From: Rhytidiadelphus loreus
Taxonomy: Eukaryota; Streptophyta; Bryopsida; Hypnales; Hylocomiaceae
Assembly (NCBI GenBank): GCA_947034895.1
Contig: OX344764.1
Coordinates: 39,434,935-39,498,934, forward strand
Length of the DNA: 64,000 nucleotides
Reading direction: 5' to 3'
Shown one piece after another: positions 23,429-37,498 of the stretch. The notes beneath the pieces are model-generated. The model was not told the DNA's origin and did not search any database. It saw only the letters and a list, made by a program, of their open reading frames with translations. The first letter of the stretch is position 1. Every line of letters begins with the position of its first letter. Position numbers and translations under genes: made by a program.

Positions 23429-26400
23429 AAGAGCCTATAACCATGTAATTATAGTTTCAATTTTATTGGCCCTAGACCATAGGGAGGAGGCTTTGCATCA
23501 ACAAAAAACCACACATGACGTAGGTAAATTACTCGAAGAGTGTGCCTATGCTAGAGGGACAGAGGAACAATCTTAATGTAGTTGCTTGTTTTCTTTGTTT
23601 CTTCTATTTTGCAACTAATTTTGGGTGAAAATTATTTTATTTTATTTTTTAGAGAGAAACCACATGTCTTCAACGAGTCATATAATATTTAGATTTTTAG
23701 GTCACGATTTCAAACTACCATGATTTGTTGAAGAATAAGTGAAGAAAATCGATGTCTAATTCAAAATTAGCTCAATTTTTTTGTTAAGTTATCCACCTGT
23801 GTATACTATAGTGAAGGATATTGTAGTGGAAACAAAATGTCTGCATCCAACTTTAAATAGGAAATCAATAAGCAATGGTAATCACTAGGCCTAATGTTCA
23901 ATGTACAATAAATTGTTCAATTGTAGGAGTTTTTGAAAATTTCAAGTTGGAGTAGAAACTAGATCCATTAGGTTTCATTTCATTAGTTGGGATGAAATTC
24001 CAAGATGATCATTTCCATGTCTCAACTTCAAATCAAGAGCAAGGAGGTAGGAGTTGCTAATATACACTAAAAGGGCTTTTTGTGATCCATGGGACATAAT
24101 TCCTCATTTTTGGGAAAATTCATGGACACTTCTAGAAGGCCCTTCTTGTGTGTGTGTTATAACAAGGGGAATCTTTTCTACCAACCAAAATAAATAGGAT
24201 GAAAATATGTTGTTTTTACATCCTCCAACAAACTTTTTTTGTCATTTAAAAGTCACATGTGCTTTTTCAACGTTTTTGGGTTAAACCTCACTAAATGTGA
24301 GCATGAATGATAAAAGAAGGCTTTATAAATTCTTTAAACCATTAGTAGTGGAAATTATTCATAACATTCTTAAGCCCTTGTGTAGAGGTCCCTTTATCTT
24401 TTGTTAAGCATGCAAAATCTAATAATGAAATAATGAAAAAATGGTTTTAATAGCAAGAAATTTGAGCATTGAATTGTTGCATCTTAATCCCAAACCCTTC
24501 TTGGTATATCAAAGAAGAATATGACTTATTTCCTAGGATCTTTTGCAGTGGATGAAAAAAACTCAAGCTAAGACTAATATGTTGAAAGAAATCATGTGTC
24601 ATTTTATAAATACAACATTCTATAAGCCCATTGTATGTTTTTTTAACATACATAATGTTTGATTTATGGGTGACTATACAAGTAATACAACTAGTTATAG
24701 TGATCTACATTGATGAACTTTGAAAGGAGTGAATCTCTCCCCATTTGGGGTTACAATTACCTGTGTTTACTTCAAGATTCTTTCATTTGATAAGAATACA
24801 AGCTATGTGCATTGAAGGGCTTGTATACATTCATCCAACTATGGTGATATCATCTTGCTTTGGAATGATTTTGGATGATTTTCAAAAATTTCATCCATTC
24901 TAATTGAAGAATATTTTGCATAATTTTTTATATAATTTTTTGAAATCTCTACTTGCAAAAGAATTCATAAATAAAATCACCTTACCAACAAGAAATTATA
25001 CTAGGAAATGCCCTAGTACATTGGCTTGCTTTTTGATAACTATCTACTTAAACTTCTACACATTCATGATTGATGTGGTGTTTATCAACACATTGAGTCC
25101 TCCATTTGAGCCTCCATCCTAAGGTTGAGAGCCAACAAAGCAAGTAGTGGTGTATATACTAAATATATATAAGTAGTTGTCTTTATACTAACATGTTTAC
25201 AAGTTAGTGATAGATGGTTAGGAAAAAAATATGATGTAATTTTCCTTAGCTTTTTTTGTGTAGCAAATTAAAAAGAAACCATTCATTTACATTAACATTT
25301 ACGAGTTGGAAATAATTGAAAATTGCTAAAAGTCATTGGTATAAAGGACATTATTCAATGTGATTGTCATTTTAAGCATTTTGAGCATTTTAATCCTTGA
25401 ATGTTCGAGAGTCAACTTTGGTTTGTAGATACAATTGTAGTTTTGTGTAGTTGAACATGCAAAGATTCAAAAATGATCACCACATAATACACTGCCATGA
25501 ATACTACAATATTTTAAATGTATTTTTTACTCTATATATAACACCTCAAGGACATTTTATATTTAGTATATGTAAAAATGAGATTATTGAGGGATGTATA
25601 GGGTGCTATATAGATTTTTCTTTCCCATTAATATAGATAGAACAAGAAAAAATTTGTACAACAAATTTATTAGTATATTTAGATTTCTTATGCAATTTCA
25701 AAATAGACAATTGTTCACTCTATTTTGAACCATCATAAGCAGTCAATAATATAGAATTTTTTTAGGTTCATTGACATCTATTTGAATATTCTCTTTACTA
25801 TGTATGGTAGAGAATTAGAGATAATATAGTAATAAAAAATAGGATGTGAAACTTCTAGCCCATTAGCCAAATGCATTAAAAAAACATATAACTAGCTACA
25901 ATGCACAAAAAATGTCTATCATTAATTGGGTCACATTTATATTTGCCAAAGAAAAAAATAATTAGAGGCACTTAACTAAAAATAGATTCAATATAATATT
26001 GTTGAAGGCATTCTTACAAAGACAAGGTGCAATTTCTTTATGGTTAGACTTCAATGTACTTGTGAAGTTGACAAGGAGCAAAGACAATTACTAAAGTCAA
26101 CAAAGCTTTTGTGAATATCAATGATCAAAATCATTGTTGTTTATGTCTACAGGGGTTGTCACACTTGCTCTCCATTTTGAGAATGAGGACGTAGCACTCT
26201 CCCCTTGAATTGTGGAAGGTCCATTCTTTGAAGATTGACAGGTTTTTTTCTTTTCCTCTAGAGGTGAAGAATGGGCATGAAGATTGAGAAACTGATAAGA
26301 TTGGGAAGCCATGGTGAGAAGATGTTCAACCCTCATTCTTCACACAATGAAAAGGGGAGTCACACCTTTTTGCAGAAGTGTTTTTTGAGCACACTTGTCT

Positions 26401-26636
26401 CAAAAGAAAAGAAAAGAAAAGGGAGTCATACCTTCTTCATGGAGAAGGGCTCATATTGGCTCCTCTTTTCACCCTACACCTTCTCATTCTTCACAGAAGT
26501 TTCATTCTCAAAGAAGGTGTGACAAACCCTATGTGAATAGTGAGAAGATAAGTAAAGGAGTAGATTGCATTGCTGTCCATATAATCTCAAATGTAGTACT
26601 CCGGAGTAATATTCAGAATATGATGTTGTGATTTCT
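23429..26636. other. AT-rich intergenic DNA
   Basis: No gene is recognised. Open frames of 60-83 codons (such as 24447-24653 and 26271-26522) show no family features. Around 26340-26520 a motif close to ggagtcacaccttcttc recurs several times and also occurs near 37893 and 38204, hinting at a shared repeat. Confidence 0.6.
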
Positions 26637-26865
26637 TTAACCCATTAATGCCGTGGAGGATGTTTTTTGGCCAATGAATGACAAAGGATTTCTCCGTGTA
26701 GGACAGAAATGCAACTTTTCATCCTCCAAAATTTGTGTGGAAAGAGAAGATCATCTACAATAGTTTGTCTTCCAATGAGTACTTTTCCATTTTTTTAAGC
26801 CAACAATTCATATGGTGATAGAAGAGATGATTTCCACGATGACCGGTCCAACGTTCAAGGGTTAA
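26637..26865. mobile_element. TTAA-flanked element, short class, copy E (inverted)
   Basis: Left end TTAA-CCCATTAATGCCGTGGAGG, right end CGGTCCAACGTTCAAGGG-TTAA, 229 bp. Read on the minus strand it follows copy C: 'gtggaaatcat', 'ggcttaaaaaaa', 'actcattggaa', 'gatgaaaagttgcatttctg', 'tcctttgtcattcat'. Confidence 0.8.
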
Positions 26866-27101
26866 CCTTGTAACCTTGTTGCAAACACTCAATGTCCAAA
26901 GGATGATGGAGAATCCTTCTATGTAAGACAAAATTGCAAATGTTCATCCTTGAAATTTTGCATGAATAGAGGAAGTCTTGCACAATAGTTTGATCTCCAA
27001 TGAGTGCTACTATATTTTATGAAATTTTATGAAGCAAATGATTCACAAAGTACCCCAAAGGATAATTTCTACAGTGACCAGCATGACATTCCAGGGATTA
27101 A
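26862..27101. mobile_element. TTAA-flanked element, short class, copy F (inverted)
   Basis: Left end TTAA-CCTTGTAACCTTG, right end CATTCCAGGGA-TTAA, 240 bp. The interior 'gagaatccttctatgtaaga' and 'aaattgcaaatgttcatcc' match copies C and E. It shares the TTAA at 26862-26865 with copy E, as expected if it inserted into the target site already flanking E. Confidence 0.75.
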
Positions 27102-27774
27102 CAAAGAGTCCGGTACAAAGAGTAGAGTTCAATCCAAATTGGGTGCAAGATGTGCCATTGGAAAGCACTTGACATTACCTTTCCTTTCCAATGGAAACAT
27201 AATGAGTCCAAATTTCAGTTAAATTATGATCTTCAATACCAAATACAGCATGTCACAAATAATGATGATCTGTTGTAGACTAGGTCCAAGTCAATGATTG
27301 AATTCATAAAAGTTCTCATTGAACAAAAAATCCTCGAAAAATGTACTTCCTAGAATCATGCAGGCAAAATTTGCCAATTTTTCCTTCACCAATTAATCAC
27401 AATTACACATTCGAAGTCACTAAAAGCTTTGTCTTCTAGTGGTTTTGGCTCACTTTGCCGGCACAAGAAAGTGCGGTCTACGTGATATTTGTCAACTCCA
27501 GTTCCTGTCAAAGTCAAAATATACAACTCTATTTTCAATCCAAGCCACCAAATATGACGTGATCAAATTTTATCACACCTTGATGACGCAAATGTCTGAA
27601 AGACCATAAATTATAAATAGCTCAGAAATTGTGGCCATTTCGCTTCACCCAACACTTGTTAGATGTTGCAGAGATGCTCACAAGTAAGGAACCTCAAGTA
27701 AAATGAGGAGACTATTCTATTATCCGTAGTTCCGTATTGAAATACAAATCTGCTTGCTCTTATCATCAAGAATG
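27102..27774. other. Intergenic DNA and MSH3 3' end
   Basis: The 3' untranslated region of the minus-strand MSH3 gene is expected here, immediately beyond its stop codon at 27775-27777. Nothing else is recognised. Confidence 0.5.
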
Positions 27775-30700
27775 TCATAGTGATCCCTCCAATCCCAGAA
27801 GTGTCTTCACTTGCTCTTGTGCTTCTTTTAAACAAGAAAGAGCAAGTACGTCATCTTGGTGGCTGTTTGCCCTTTCAATCATCGATAAGACATTATTCAG
27901 GTTATCCATTGACACCTCAGTAAAGTCCCTCTCCGATGGTTCTTCCGACTCCTTTTCACTTCCTTGTAATTCCTCCTTCACTAGAGCGGTATCAGGTATT
28001 GAACAAGATGCTTTAGCTTCAGCCCTTGCACTGACCTCGCCCTCCAACTTTGCAGCCATTGCAGCAGCTTGCAGGACGCAAACCTCTGGAACCTGAAAAA
28101 ACGGCACAAGGAAATATATGCACCGAGTGCAAAGAATTGGTTACAGTGGAAAATCAAGGCATATAATAAACAGCATCATTTGATCGAGACAAAGTTCCAA
28201 AGCTTAGAGAAGTGTGCCAACCTGTGCAAGACGAGCAACGTGTAACCCAAAGCTTCTGCTCGCAACTCCAGGTACAAGTTTGTATAGGAATGTTATTCTT
28301 TGAGTTGCCTCTTCTTCATACCCTACCTCTCGTCTCTTTCCCTCACTCTTAACATGAGAATTCGGCCCCTCTGATATTTTCTGTATTTGGCCTTCTGCCA
28401 AATATGAGACAAAGTATGGACTGACACTGATTGGGAACTCGTCTTTGAGGTCTGCTAACCTCGGGTAGTGCGTCACAAATAATGTAAGACACCTGACAAT
28501 CACAACGCCAAAAAAGTTAGGATATATTTTTTAGGAGCTAGATTGATCCCTACGATACTCCCGAGGTCTAAAGAACTAAATGAGACAGAATAATGAGGTA
28601 TACTTACTCTTAAATTCAAAACTAGGTGAAGACAAGGAGTAGCACACAGGAGATTTCAATTTGCAGCGACTTCTCCGTGAAGATATAGAAAACGGCGAGT
28701 GGTTTCTTTACTGTTCTTACGAGGGACAGTGGCTAAAAGTTCCCAGACATAACAAGTTTGATTAGTAAAGGTTCCTCTGATGACCAGGGTAAACAACAAA
28801 GAGATAATCCACACCTCGTTTCCTTCAGAAGATACTGGAGGGTGGCATATGCAATTGCGACGCCATCGTGCGTGCTGGTGCCACGGCCAAGTTCATCAAT
28901 GATAACAAGTGATCTTGAAGTTGCTCGCCTCAAGATTGCTGAGGTTTCACTAAGCTCCTCAAAGAAAGTGCTAGACCCCTTTTGAATGCTGTCAGATGCC
29001 CCCATTCTTGTAAAGACCGCGTCACACACATGCAATTTAGCTGAAGCAGCTGGGACATATGAACCTACCTGGCATGTGCCAGAGTAGATTAGTGGTTGAC
29101 TAGAAACAAACACGAAGTAAAACTGCATAAAACTCGGTTTGCATTCACATGTGAGATATATAAAATATAGTTTTAAGGTCGTATTTCCTGAGCCTTCAAG
29201 AATGAAGTTAGTAAACTTACTTGAGCCATGATGGCAATCAGAGCAACTTGCCGGATGTAGCAACTTTTTCCACCCATATTTGGTCCAGTGATGATTTGGC
29301 ACCGTTCCTTATCTGTTTGAAGAAAAGTATCGTTTGGCACAAAGCCATCTTGCAATGTTGCATCCAAAACCTGTCGAAATTCAAGAGAATAGGGATATGA
29401 GATTCATTAAGTAGCATCCATTGACATGCACGTCAGAAACGTCATCAAGCACAATGGCTGACCATGCAGAATATAAATATTCTGCCAGTTATGACTCTAG
29501 AACAAGTATAGAGGTGATTACAGGATGTCGGCCCGAGTTGATGATCAGCTGAGAAGGGTCGGAATCTTCCACAAACTCGGGACGCACATAACCCTGCAAA
29601 AATGAGATACAATTCACTCAGCAACAAACATCCAGAAGAAGGCAAAGGCATCCTTCCAATAATTAAAAAGGCATACTTAAAACATATGAGAGTAGATGCG
29701 ATGACTTTAATCCACCAAAACGACCTCATCATTGGGAACGAGCGCAAAAAAATGCTAACCTGGCAACCGCAAATCTTACCTGACATCGAGACACGATTGC
29801 AAGTGAGTGGAGGCAATCAAGGGCAGCAAGAGCTTGAACAGCTGCCCGGAAATCCACATAATGTGTGGCAAAATCTGCTAGAAAACCATCCCAAGCTTGT
29901 CCGCATGCTATACTAAGCTGCTCTTTTGCAAGAGCCAGAGCATCTAATGCCTCCAATACCTCTGGAGGATGAAATCTATCCGCTGCTTTTGTACTGCACA
30001 CCTTGATCCAGTTTGCTGGCACCCGCCTTCCAGCAGGAACCTGATTGAGTCGCATACCATGTTATAACCTTTCGTTATGAACTACTCTAATGATGGACAC
30101 TGAGAAAGCCTAGCGCATGCCAATTTCGAAAACATCCAGATGCAATGTACCAATGTGTAAGTTGCAAAATTCTCCATACAAGGAAATCAAAAGCTAAGAT
30201 ATGCAAACAAACGCACAAACGACTAGAGAATTTCAAGACAGCGGTTGTTAACTCTCTGCCTTCAGGGCAGATGCAAAATGTGCTCACCTCAATTAAATGT
30301 GTCGTCCCGGACACGCTCATGTATTCCAACCTTGGTGACTTGACCACCTTTCGGATATCAGGAAGAAGATCCTCGAGTTGTTGCTCTACGGCCTTGATTG
30401 CAAGTCGACATTGTGCAACCTATAGGCCCAAGACAAAATGTTCAATAACATGTCGCAGAGGTAATAATACAAGAAACAGGATGTGCAATTCCTCTGCAGT
30501 ATAAGATGGTGCTAAGGATGGAGCTTAATAATTCACGGAAAATCCAAAAAACTTGCACATTCACATCAACGCCATTACACAACTCTAACCATGACATTGA
30601 TTTAACAGAATCCAAACATAGAGTTGTGAGAGTGAACCTCAGGAAACCTTCCATCTCTGCAATGGAAAAGGTCAAGTTTGTTGCCAGAAGCTGCTGCATC

Positions 30701-33700
30701 GGTATTAAGGGCAGATAAAAGTTGAGCTGCGGGTTCGGATACAGAAACCGATGAAGCCGCTGCCAGAAGACGTCTCAAAAGCGCAGACCTCACACCCAGC
30801 GTACGTTCATTATCCACTTCCATTTCAGAATCTTCATTCTTATGAAGATGTAGCTGACGAAGCTGTCTTGCTGCTCGAATAAGTCCTTGTACAACCGAAA
30901 CAAACTGTACCCACAAAAGAAACATCAGTTTTCTCAGTACGTTTCCTTGGTATTTGTCGTGCAGCAGTTCTCAACTCGTGAGCGAACCTGAAAACCTCAA
31001 CATCGAACGCAGTATCCTAGAAAACACTGTTCTTTTGACAGCAGTCATAGAGTATTTTACAAATTCTAGCTGCCAATTGCGATGTCGTTCAATGCCGTTT
31101 CTAAGGCAGATACTGTCACCTGTAACGTGGCTAAAATTTCTAAAATACCTCTGGAGGGAGGGGTTTTCTACTAGAGAGTCATGAAAGGAAACGTCGTATT
31201 GACTTGTCAATGTAATTGATCATTAGTCAGATCCAGGTGTTAAGGTATCCTGTCTAGATGACGCAGTAAGCCATATCACAAATTCAACAATCTGGGTACA
31301 CCAAGTGGCACAATAAAACGAGTGAAAAAGAATACAATCTCCTCGAGTAGGATATATGTTGGCATTACCTCAGCAGCTGTAGCAGTGCGGAGAAATATTC
31401 GAGTAATACCCCGCTGCACATCAGGTAATTTCCCTAGTGACAACAGAAGAGACGCCAAAAGCCCCTGTCTGCTGCTCTTCCCACCTTCACCAACACCAAC
31501 GCGACTTAATGCCCCAACGTAACCTCCACCCTTCCTACCAGGAAAAGTTCCATCACCTTGCGCAACTCCCACACTCCCCATGGATTCCGCTATTTCAGTC
31601 ACGGCATCTAACCGCGCGTTAATCGATTCATGATCCTGCAGTGGGTGCGTCACCTGCAGGAGAATCCAATCCAATCCCTCCATGCTAAATTCAACAAAAG
31701 ATAAAGGAGAAATATCAAATCTTGCCAGGTTAGACACTAATCATGGATTGCAATATTTTCTCCTTCCTGCCTAAGCAACCCGCCCTTTCAGCTAGCAATA
31801 AAGCTTTGACACTCAAATGGCATGACATTCGCGCACATACCATTAGCCCCTAAGGACCAAATTCGCCTCATGTTCGTTTGAGCAGTTTTTAGGTCAAAAT
31901 TTTCTTTTGTCAAGTTAATACATTTTTTAAACAACACACACAATGTTCTTTGCATATTCTAGCGATATAAAATTTAGCTCCATGTGAATTATACTTTTCA
32001 CAATATGATCAACCGATGAAGATTATTCTAAAACCATAAATCCTGGTCTTCTGAATTAATCCATACGACGGATCTTCGTTGTGACAAAAATAGCAGCTCA
32101 GAAAGGCTTACCCAATGACGCATCAAGCGTGCACCAAAAGGTGTGTGTGTATGGTCCATCAGCCAAAGTAGGGTGCCTTTATCAGTTCCATCTGCATTGT
32201 TCCTCAAAATCTGCAAAGTACCAATAGGAGTCTCTTTTTACGCCCAAATTAAATGGATGAAGCAACAAATCTAATATGCATTCAAATTTGATTCTCTTAC
32301 ATAAGTAATTGCAAAACAGAAATTTTGCGACACGGATGTTCAGAACTTGAAAAGGTTGTGCTTTGTCAGGTACAGAGGTAAATACCTCAAGTTGCCGAAG
32401 AGCGTTTGGCGAGAGGCTCATCTCACTATGACCTGCAAAAGAGCGAAAAGATGCTCCTATTTGAAGTGCTTTTTCCAACCCAAACTGCCTCAGATAGCGC
32501 AATGCCAGAGCCAATGCTTGCACAACAATGTCTGGCATTGCCATTACAGCCTGCACATAACAGCCAACATTGTTCTTTTGACAAAAGGAGTTGCAATTAT
32601 AAGTAAAATGAGAAACTTTAATAACGCATCGCGAGGTCCTCCCGAAAAAGACTTTATGACTTTCCAGTGGCAAAAGATATGAGAAACTTCTGGAAGGGTG
32701 CGGAGGTAAAGAGATTGGGATGACATAATAGAGGATCTTCTACCTCCAAACCTGGATCCACTTCCTCAACTTCGACAGAAGCTGCAGCATCTATTTCATT
32801 CTTAGCTTTATAAAAAGCTACCACCTCCGCAAGAGCACCTCCGTCTCTAAAGCAATCACGCGAAATGCGCTCTATGCGGACCTCTGAAGCAGGCCCCGCA
32901 TATTCCAACACAAGCTGCAAGCCGAGGTCCACATTAGTTAGAGGCTTCCGATCCATCTACCAGCAACGGGGTACTCGGTTTCCTCTTGCATTTTACCCTA
33001 CATTCTCAAACTCTTCTACAGTATACTACGGTACTTGACATTGGCATGGACTCTGAAAACAAAATCTCAGGAACATCCATCTCCTTTAAAACCAAATAAT
33101 TCAAGTCAAGCAGAAGCAAAAAATGATAAAAAAATCCTTCTAGGAAATATGGAATACTGCAGAGACTCATTGAACCCTGGGATCTACTCCGAAGTGAATA
33201 GGCGCAGTAGCATAATAAACGGCAATTTAACAGGTATGTAGCTAACTAGAGTGTCCGTGAGGACGAAGCAGAGGTACGAGATTGTCACCTTCTCAGTTGC
33301 GCCAGACAGTGGGGTTGCCAGCAACAGCTCTGCAGGTGTGCAAGTGAGCAGTCTCGCTTCAAGTTCGTTACGCATGACAGTGTCCTTGAAATCTCCAAAC
33401 ATCACATCACCGGATGCAGTGTCCACAGCCACCACCCCTAATCGAGTGTCATAGTAGCCAGCGTCGTCATCGTTAGCTCCGGCAGATCCACTATTTGGAT
33501 CTACTGCCTTCTTGCTCTTGCTACTGCCAAAGCCTTGTAAGATGGGCTGCTCCGCAATACACATGAGGTAGCTGTGCAGACGACCAACATGACCATCTAT
33601 GTCGCCTCCTAAATCCTCAGCTGCCTCCAGAGTTGCGCGTGTGTATAGAGCCGATAATCCCCGTGTAAAAGGTCCTGATTTATTTGCTCCATGCGCTTTT

Positions 33701-35927
33701 ATTGCAGCAGTCTCTGTCTGTCGCACCACCCCAACCTTGTACCCAGCTTCCACTAATCTTCGGACATGAACGTGGAGTCTGAAGGTCGGTACACTTGCTG
33801 ACAGAAAATTGTGTTTGTAGTATGCAAAGATTCCAAGCACACGAGCAGCAGTTTCTGCATCGTTCCCAAAGAATCTGTATTTGTATCCTACTTCCACCAT
33901 CAATAATACATCGGGGTACCTGCAAACAAAGTCGACAAGAATAAGAAAAACTGGGTGCTATTTCGTGACAGAATTTGCTGTGAAATTTTACAACTAGCAT
34001 TTTTGTTAAATCTGCACATGTGGCCTCACATTAATGCGAAAATTCTCAGCTAAAAGTTCCTCAGGGGTTGGGTACCAGATTCACTTTTAATACCTTTCCT
34101 TCAGCTCCACAATCTGAAGCTCAAGAGGAGTATAGGTTAATTTGCCTGAGGGTGGCTTCCCATACCGTGACTCCTCCTCTGTCGTTCTCTCATCGTTTCT
34201 TGCCAACAACTTATTTACAAATTTCCTGTGCCGAGCAGGATCAATAGCCGGAATTACAGTTTCCTTGTACGGGCCCCAAGCCCTTCTTTTCTGAATCACA
34301 GGGGGGTGATCAGAAGATGACGGGCCAGCTTGCTCATCCACGTCTCCCTCAGGCTCTGGTTCAGACACATTTCGGTCTTCAACTTCTGGACACAAAAGCC
34401 TCGTCTGGTCAAGGCTTTCCTCAATTTCAGGCAAAGAAGAGACCTCAAGGGTAGTCGCATTGTCTGGAATTGCCCGTTTCTTACGCAGTGGCCCAGCTCT
34501 CAAACTGCCATCGTCGGCATTCACTGCACAACAACTCACATCATCGAACTGATCGTCAGTCTTCCACATCGCAATATCTGCCTTGAACTTACCACATGAC
34601 AGTCGTCTTCCATCACTGCTGTACTCTCTTAGAAATACCCTAGAAATTCCTATGTAGGACCCAACCTTCCGAGTGTGCATCTATATACCAAGAAGCACTT
34701 CACCTGATACCCATGAATTTTGAATCTGGTCACCAAATTAGTGAGTTTCACTGTCTCAGACTTGGTTAATGCGAGGCATTGCAGGGCGAATGCTTTAGAA
34801 TTTTATATTGCCTTGCATCTAGTCCTTGGTTTGCATGTGGCAGTGATTGTATAATTGACACTGGAATGAATTGCTTCACAAGTAGGCTAGTCCTGGTTCT
34901 CGAGATTCATTTTGTGCTACAGTGGAAAGGGTGCAAGTTCTAGAATGCCATGTTTTGCTCTTAGATATATTTACTTTCTTAGGAAAATTGATTTTTTTTC
35001 CAGTGGCATGACAATGCTAAGAATACTGGGTTCTGGCCCTGAAGGAATGGTCGTTCAATGGGAATATGATAGAACTTGCTATTGTCCAATCATTGCATTC
35101 AACAACATAGAACCCACCTGTACAACATAAGCATGAGTTCAAGATTAAACACAAATAGAATCTAGATTCTATTTCTTGGCATGCTGTTCATTGATTGTAA
35201 AAGTCTTCAGGCAGCTCCTCAGGAATGTTGTAAATATAGCAATGAGCCTGTAGCCCTAATTTTCGGTTTTCTAGCGACGAGAAAGAATGGACTAGCACGA
35301 CAACAACGACACAAACAAGAACTTAAATTGTACTGCTCAATACATTACACAATTGCTAAGAGTGCGTGAAATCTTCCCATAGTAAAGTACAAAACCGAAA
35401 CCAAATACCTTAAACCCTACAACAAAGCACACTGTCATGAACCAAGCAATGAAACCTAAAACCCTGATTTTCAGATTCCACTGCGGCGACGAGATAGAAT
35501 GAATTAGACGACAACAAAGACCAAACTAACAACTTAAAATGTAGTACTCACTACAAGATGAAGCAATTCTTAGACTGTCGATGAAAATCTTCTCATGGCA
35601 AAGTGCAAAACCGCAATAAAATCCTTAAACCCTACAGTCTTCCATTAAGGAAATTTTTTCCCTATAACACAGAAGTGCGAGAGGAGACCAACCTGATGAG
35701 AAAGGAACCTCCTGCTGGCTCTCCCTGGCAACATCCTTTTCTTCATCTAGCAATCTCTTTCGACTGGAAGAAGATGCTAAATCTTCACTGACGGTTTGGA
35801 GCGATCCTTGGACAGGTGATATCGCTAAGCTTACAAGAGGTCGAATTCCAAGCTTCGGAACGGCTGGAGTCGGGGAGGCAGCAGCTTTGGGTGTGAAGAA
35901 GCGCGAGATCACCTGTTGCCGCTTCAT
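27775..35927 (-). CDS. MSH3: DNA mismatch repair protein MSH3
   Basis: Nuclear MutS homologue that pairs with MSH2 (MutS-beta) to recognise insertion/deletion loops. My exon model, all phases agreeing: 35927-35693, 34649-34094, 33919-33289, 32914-32744, 32550-32386, 32210-32112, 31653-31369, 30904-30638, 30419-30288, 30040-29780, 29593-29522, 29370-29221, 29068-28815, 28492-28222, 28092-27775; 1288 codons. Residues 4-11 (QQVISRFF) are a PCNA-binding PIP box, as in other MSH3. The mismatch-binding domain starts near residue 249 ([26 protein letters not shown]). The ATPase has Walker A GPNMGGKS (987-994), signature [10 protein letters not shown], Walker [10 protein letters not shown] (1066-1074) and FVTHYPRL. 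It is longer than Arabidopsis MSH3 (about 1080 residues), partly through a Gly/Ser-rich insertion near residues 640-680 and a long acidic linker after the PIP box. The exon 1-2 junction is the least certain. All key motifs are intact. Confidence 0.95.
35245..35640. repeat. Diverged duplication inside MSH3 intron 1
   Basis: The block at about 35250-35410 (gcgacgagaaagaatgga, acgacaacaacgacacaaac, aacttaaattgtactgctca, gtacaaaaccg, ccttaaaccctaca) recurs at about 35485-35640 with substitutions (gcgacgagatagaatgaa, acgacaacaaagaccaaact, aacttaaaatgtagtactca, gtgcaaaaccg, ccttaaaccctaca). It lies just downstream of the first exon, where intronic enhancers are common, but a function is only a guess. 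Confidence 0.65.
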
Positions 35928-37498
35928 CCCTCCCGCCCCTCAATCACATCCCCTACAACAACGAAATCACGATTTAACCTAATTTCGTAATGCAGTTTGA
36001 CGAAACGCCAGCTGCGGTTTGGAAAATGGGAAACTACTTCGATACGCTAGCTTCTGCAAATCTTGCACATCCTGTTCAGGCTACGAAATCGCTAAAGCTT
36101 GTTAGCATGCTCACAAGAAACGTTCTGAAAACTTCAGGGCATGATCTTCACCCGTTCTAATTTTGTAACAAAAGAACTACCCAATTTGCCCAATTCTTAT
36201 TGCAAGCTGGAGGGAGGAAGCTCATTGAAGAGAACGAATGTGTCGCATTCTGACGGGCGGTGCAATGCGCCGCCTTCGATCACTAATGGCATTCACATGC
36301 ACAGACGGAGGTTTGTTGACAGTCAGAGTTAATTTTGTACAGAGATGGTAGATTCTGGGGTGAACATGTAGGCGAGACGAACATGTCTGTTTAGAAGAGA
36401 CGAAGGTCACACTTGGCAGGTTTGCAGTGGCACAGGTCCGGAACCCTCGATTCACAAGTAAATTAAGGAACCCTTTTCCGTGGGTTTTAGTAGGACAGAA
36501 ATTGTTTAATGTCCACTTTGGTAGGATTTTAATGTATTAAAATGTAAATTATTTGGGTATTATACAAATAAAGTTTTTCTCATAATAGTGTGAATAATAG
36601 CAATGGAAAGTTATTGTATATTGTATATTGGCTCTTTGGGTATTGTATATTGTCATGCGTGTTAAATTCAAAATATGTACTTCATGGCAAGCGTTTATTC
36701 TTCTTCTAGCTCACTATAGGTTCTCCACAAGAAAAATTGTTCTTCAAATCAAGTTTGTGAAGGATTCTTGAAGGGTTGTGGCTTTTCAAACCCCTTTATG
36801 AATAGTTTGATCAATTTTGATTCACTATATCTTTTTTTTAGAATAGTTGTTTTTTGTGATAATGGATCATTTATACAAATTGACATTTGATTCTTTGGGC
36901 TTGGGGTATAAAACCTTCAACTAAATATTGAATGTTATAAAGGAATCTAGTGGTATGTTTAAATGCAATTAAAGTGAAGTTCATTCATTTTTTTTGAGAT
37001 ATTGGTAGATGCTTGTCCCTTGAATTCCTACTTTTTGAAGATCAATTTTATTGTACATGTGTAGGGACATTAATAGAAAGCTATTATCTTTTACTTCAAA
37101 TACTTCTTACAAAATTCAAAAGAAGCAATTTTGAATTAATTTTTTCTACTTTGTTTATGCTTATGTGACTACTAGATAAACAAATAAAGGAATAGGATTA
37201 CTTTGTTGTCAAAGTATTCTTAAATGTATTGTTATTCACTATACAATGGTTACAATTCTTTAATAGAATATCCATTTGGACAACTTTTATCCCAAAAGTT
37301 GATAAAAGAAATATCCTAAATCCTAAACCCTAAATTCTTGTTAATTCTATTTAACCCTACTAAGGTGCTACAAACCTAAAAGGTCCAATGGATGACTTCA
37401 CTATTACCTAAAGAAACAAAGTTTGCACATGTTGATCCAATAATTGGAGTATTTTGGTGACTATCTTGGTCATGGGATCCACATCCTTCTTTCTAGTA
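35928..37498. other. MSH3 upstream region and AT-rich intergenic DNA
   Basis: The first few hundred bases hold the MSH3 5' leader and promoter on the minus strand, without a motif I can assign. From about 36480 the DNA turns AT-rich and shows no gene. Confidence 0.5.
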
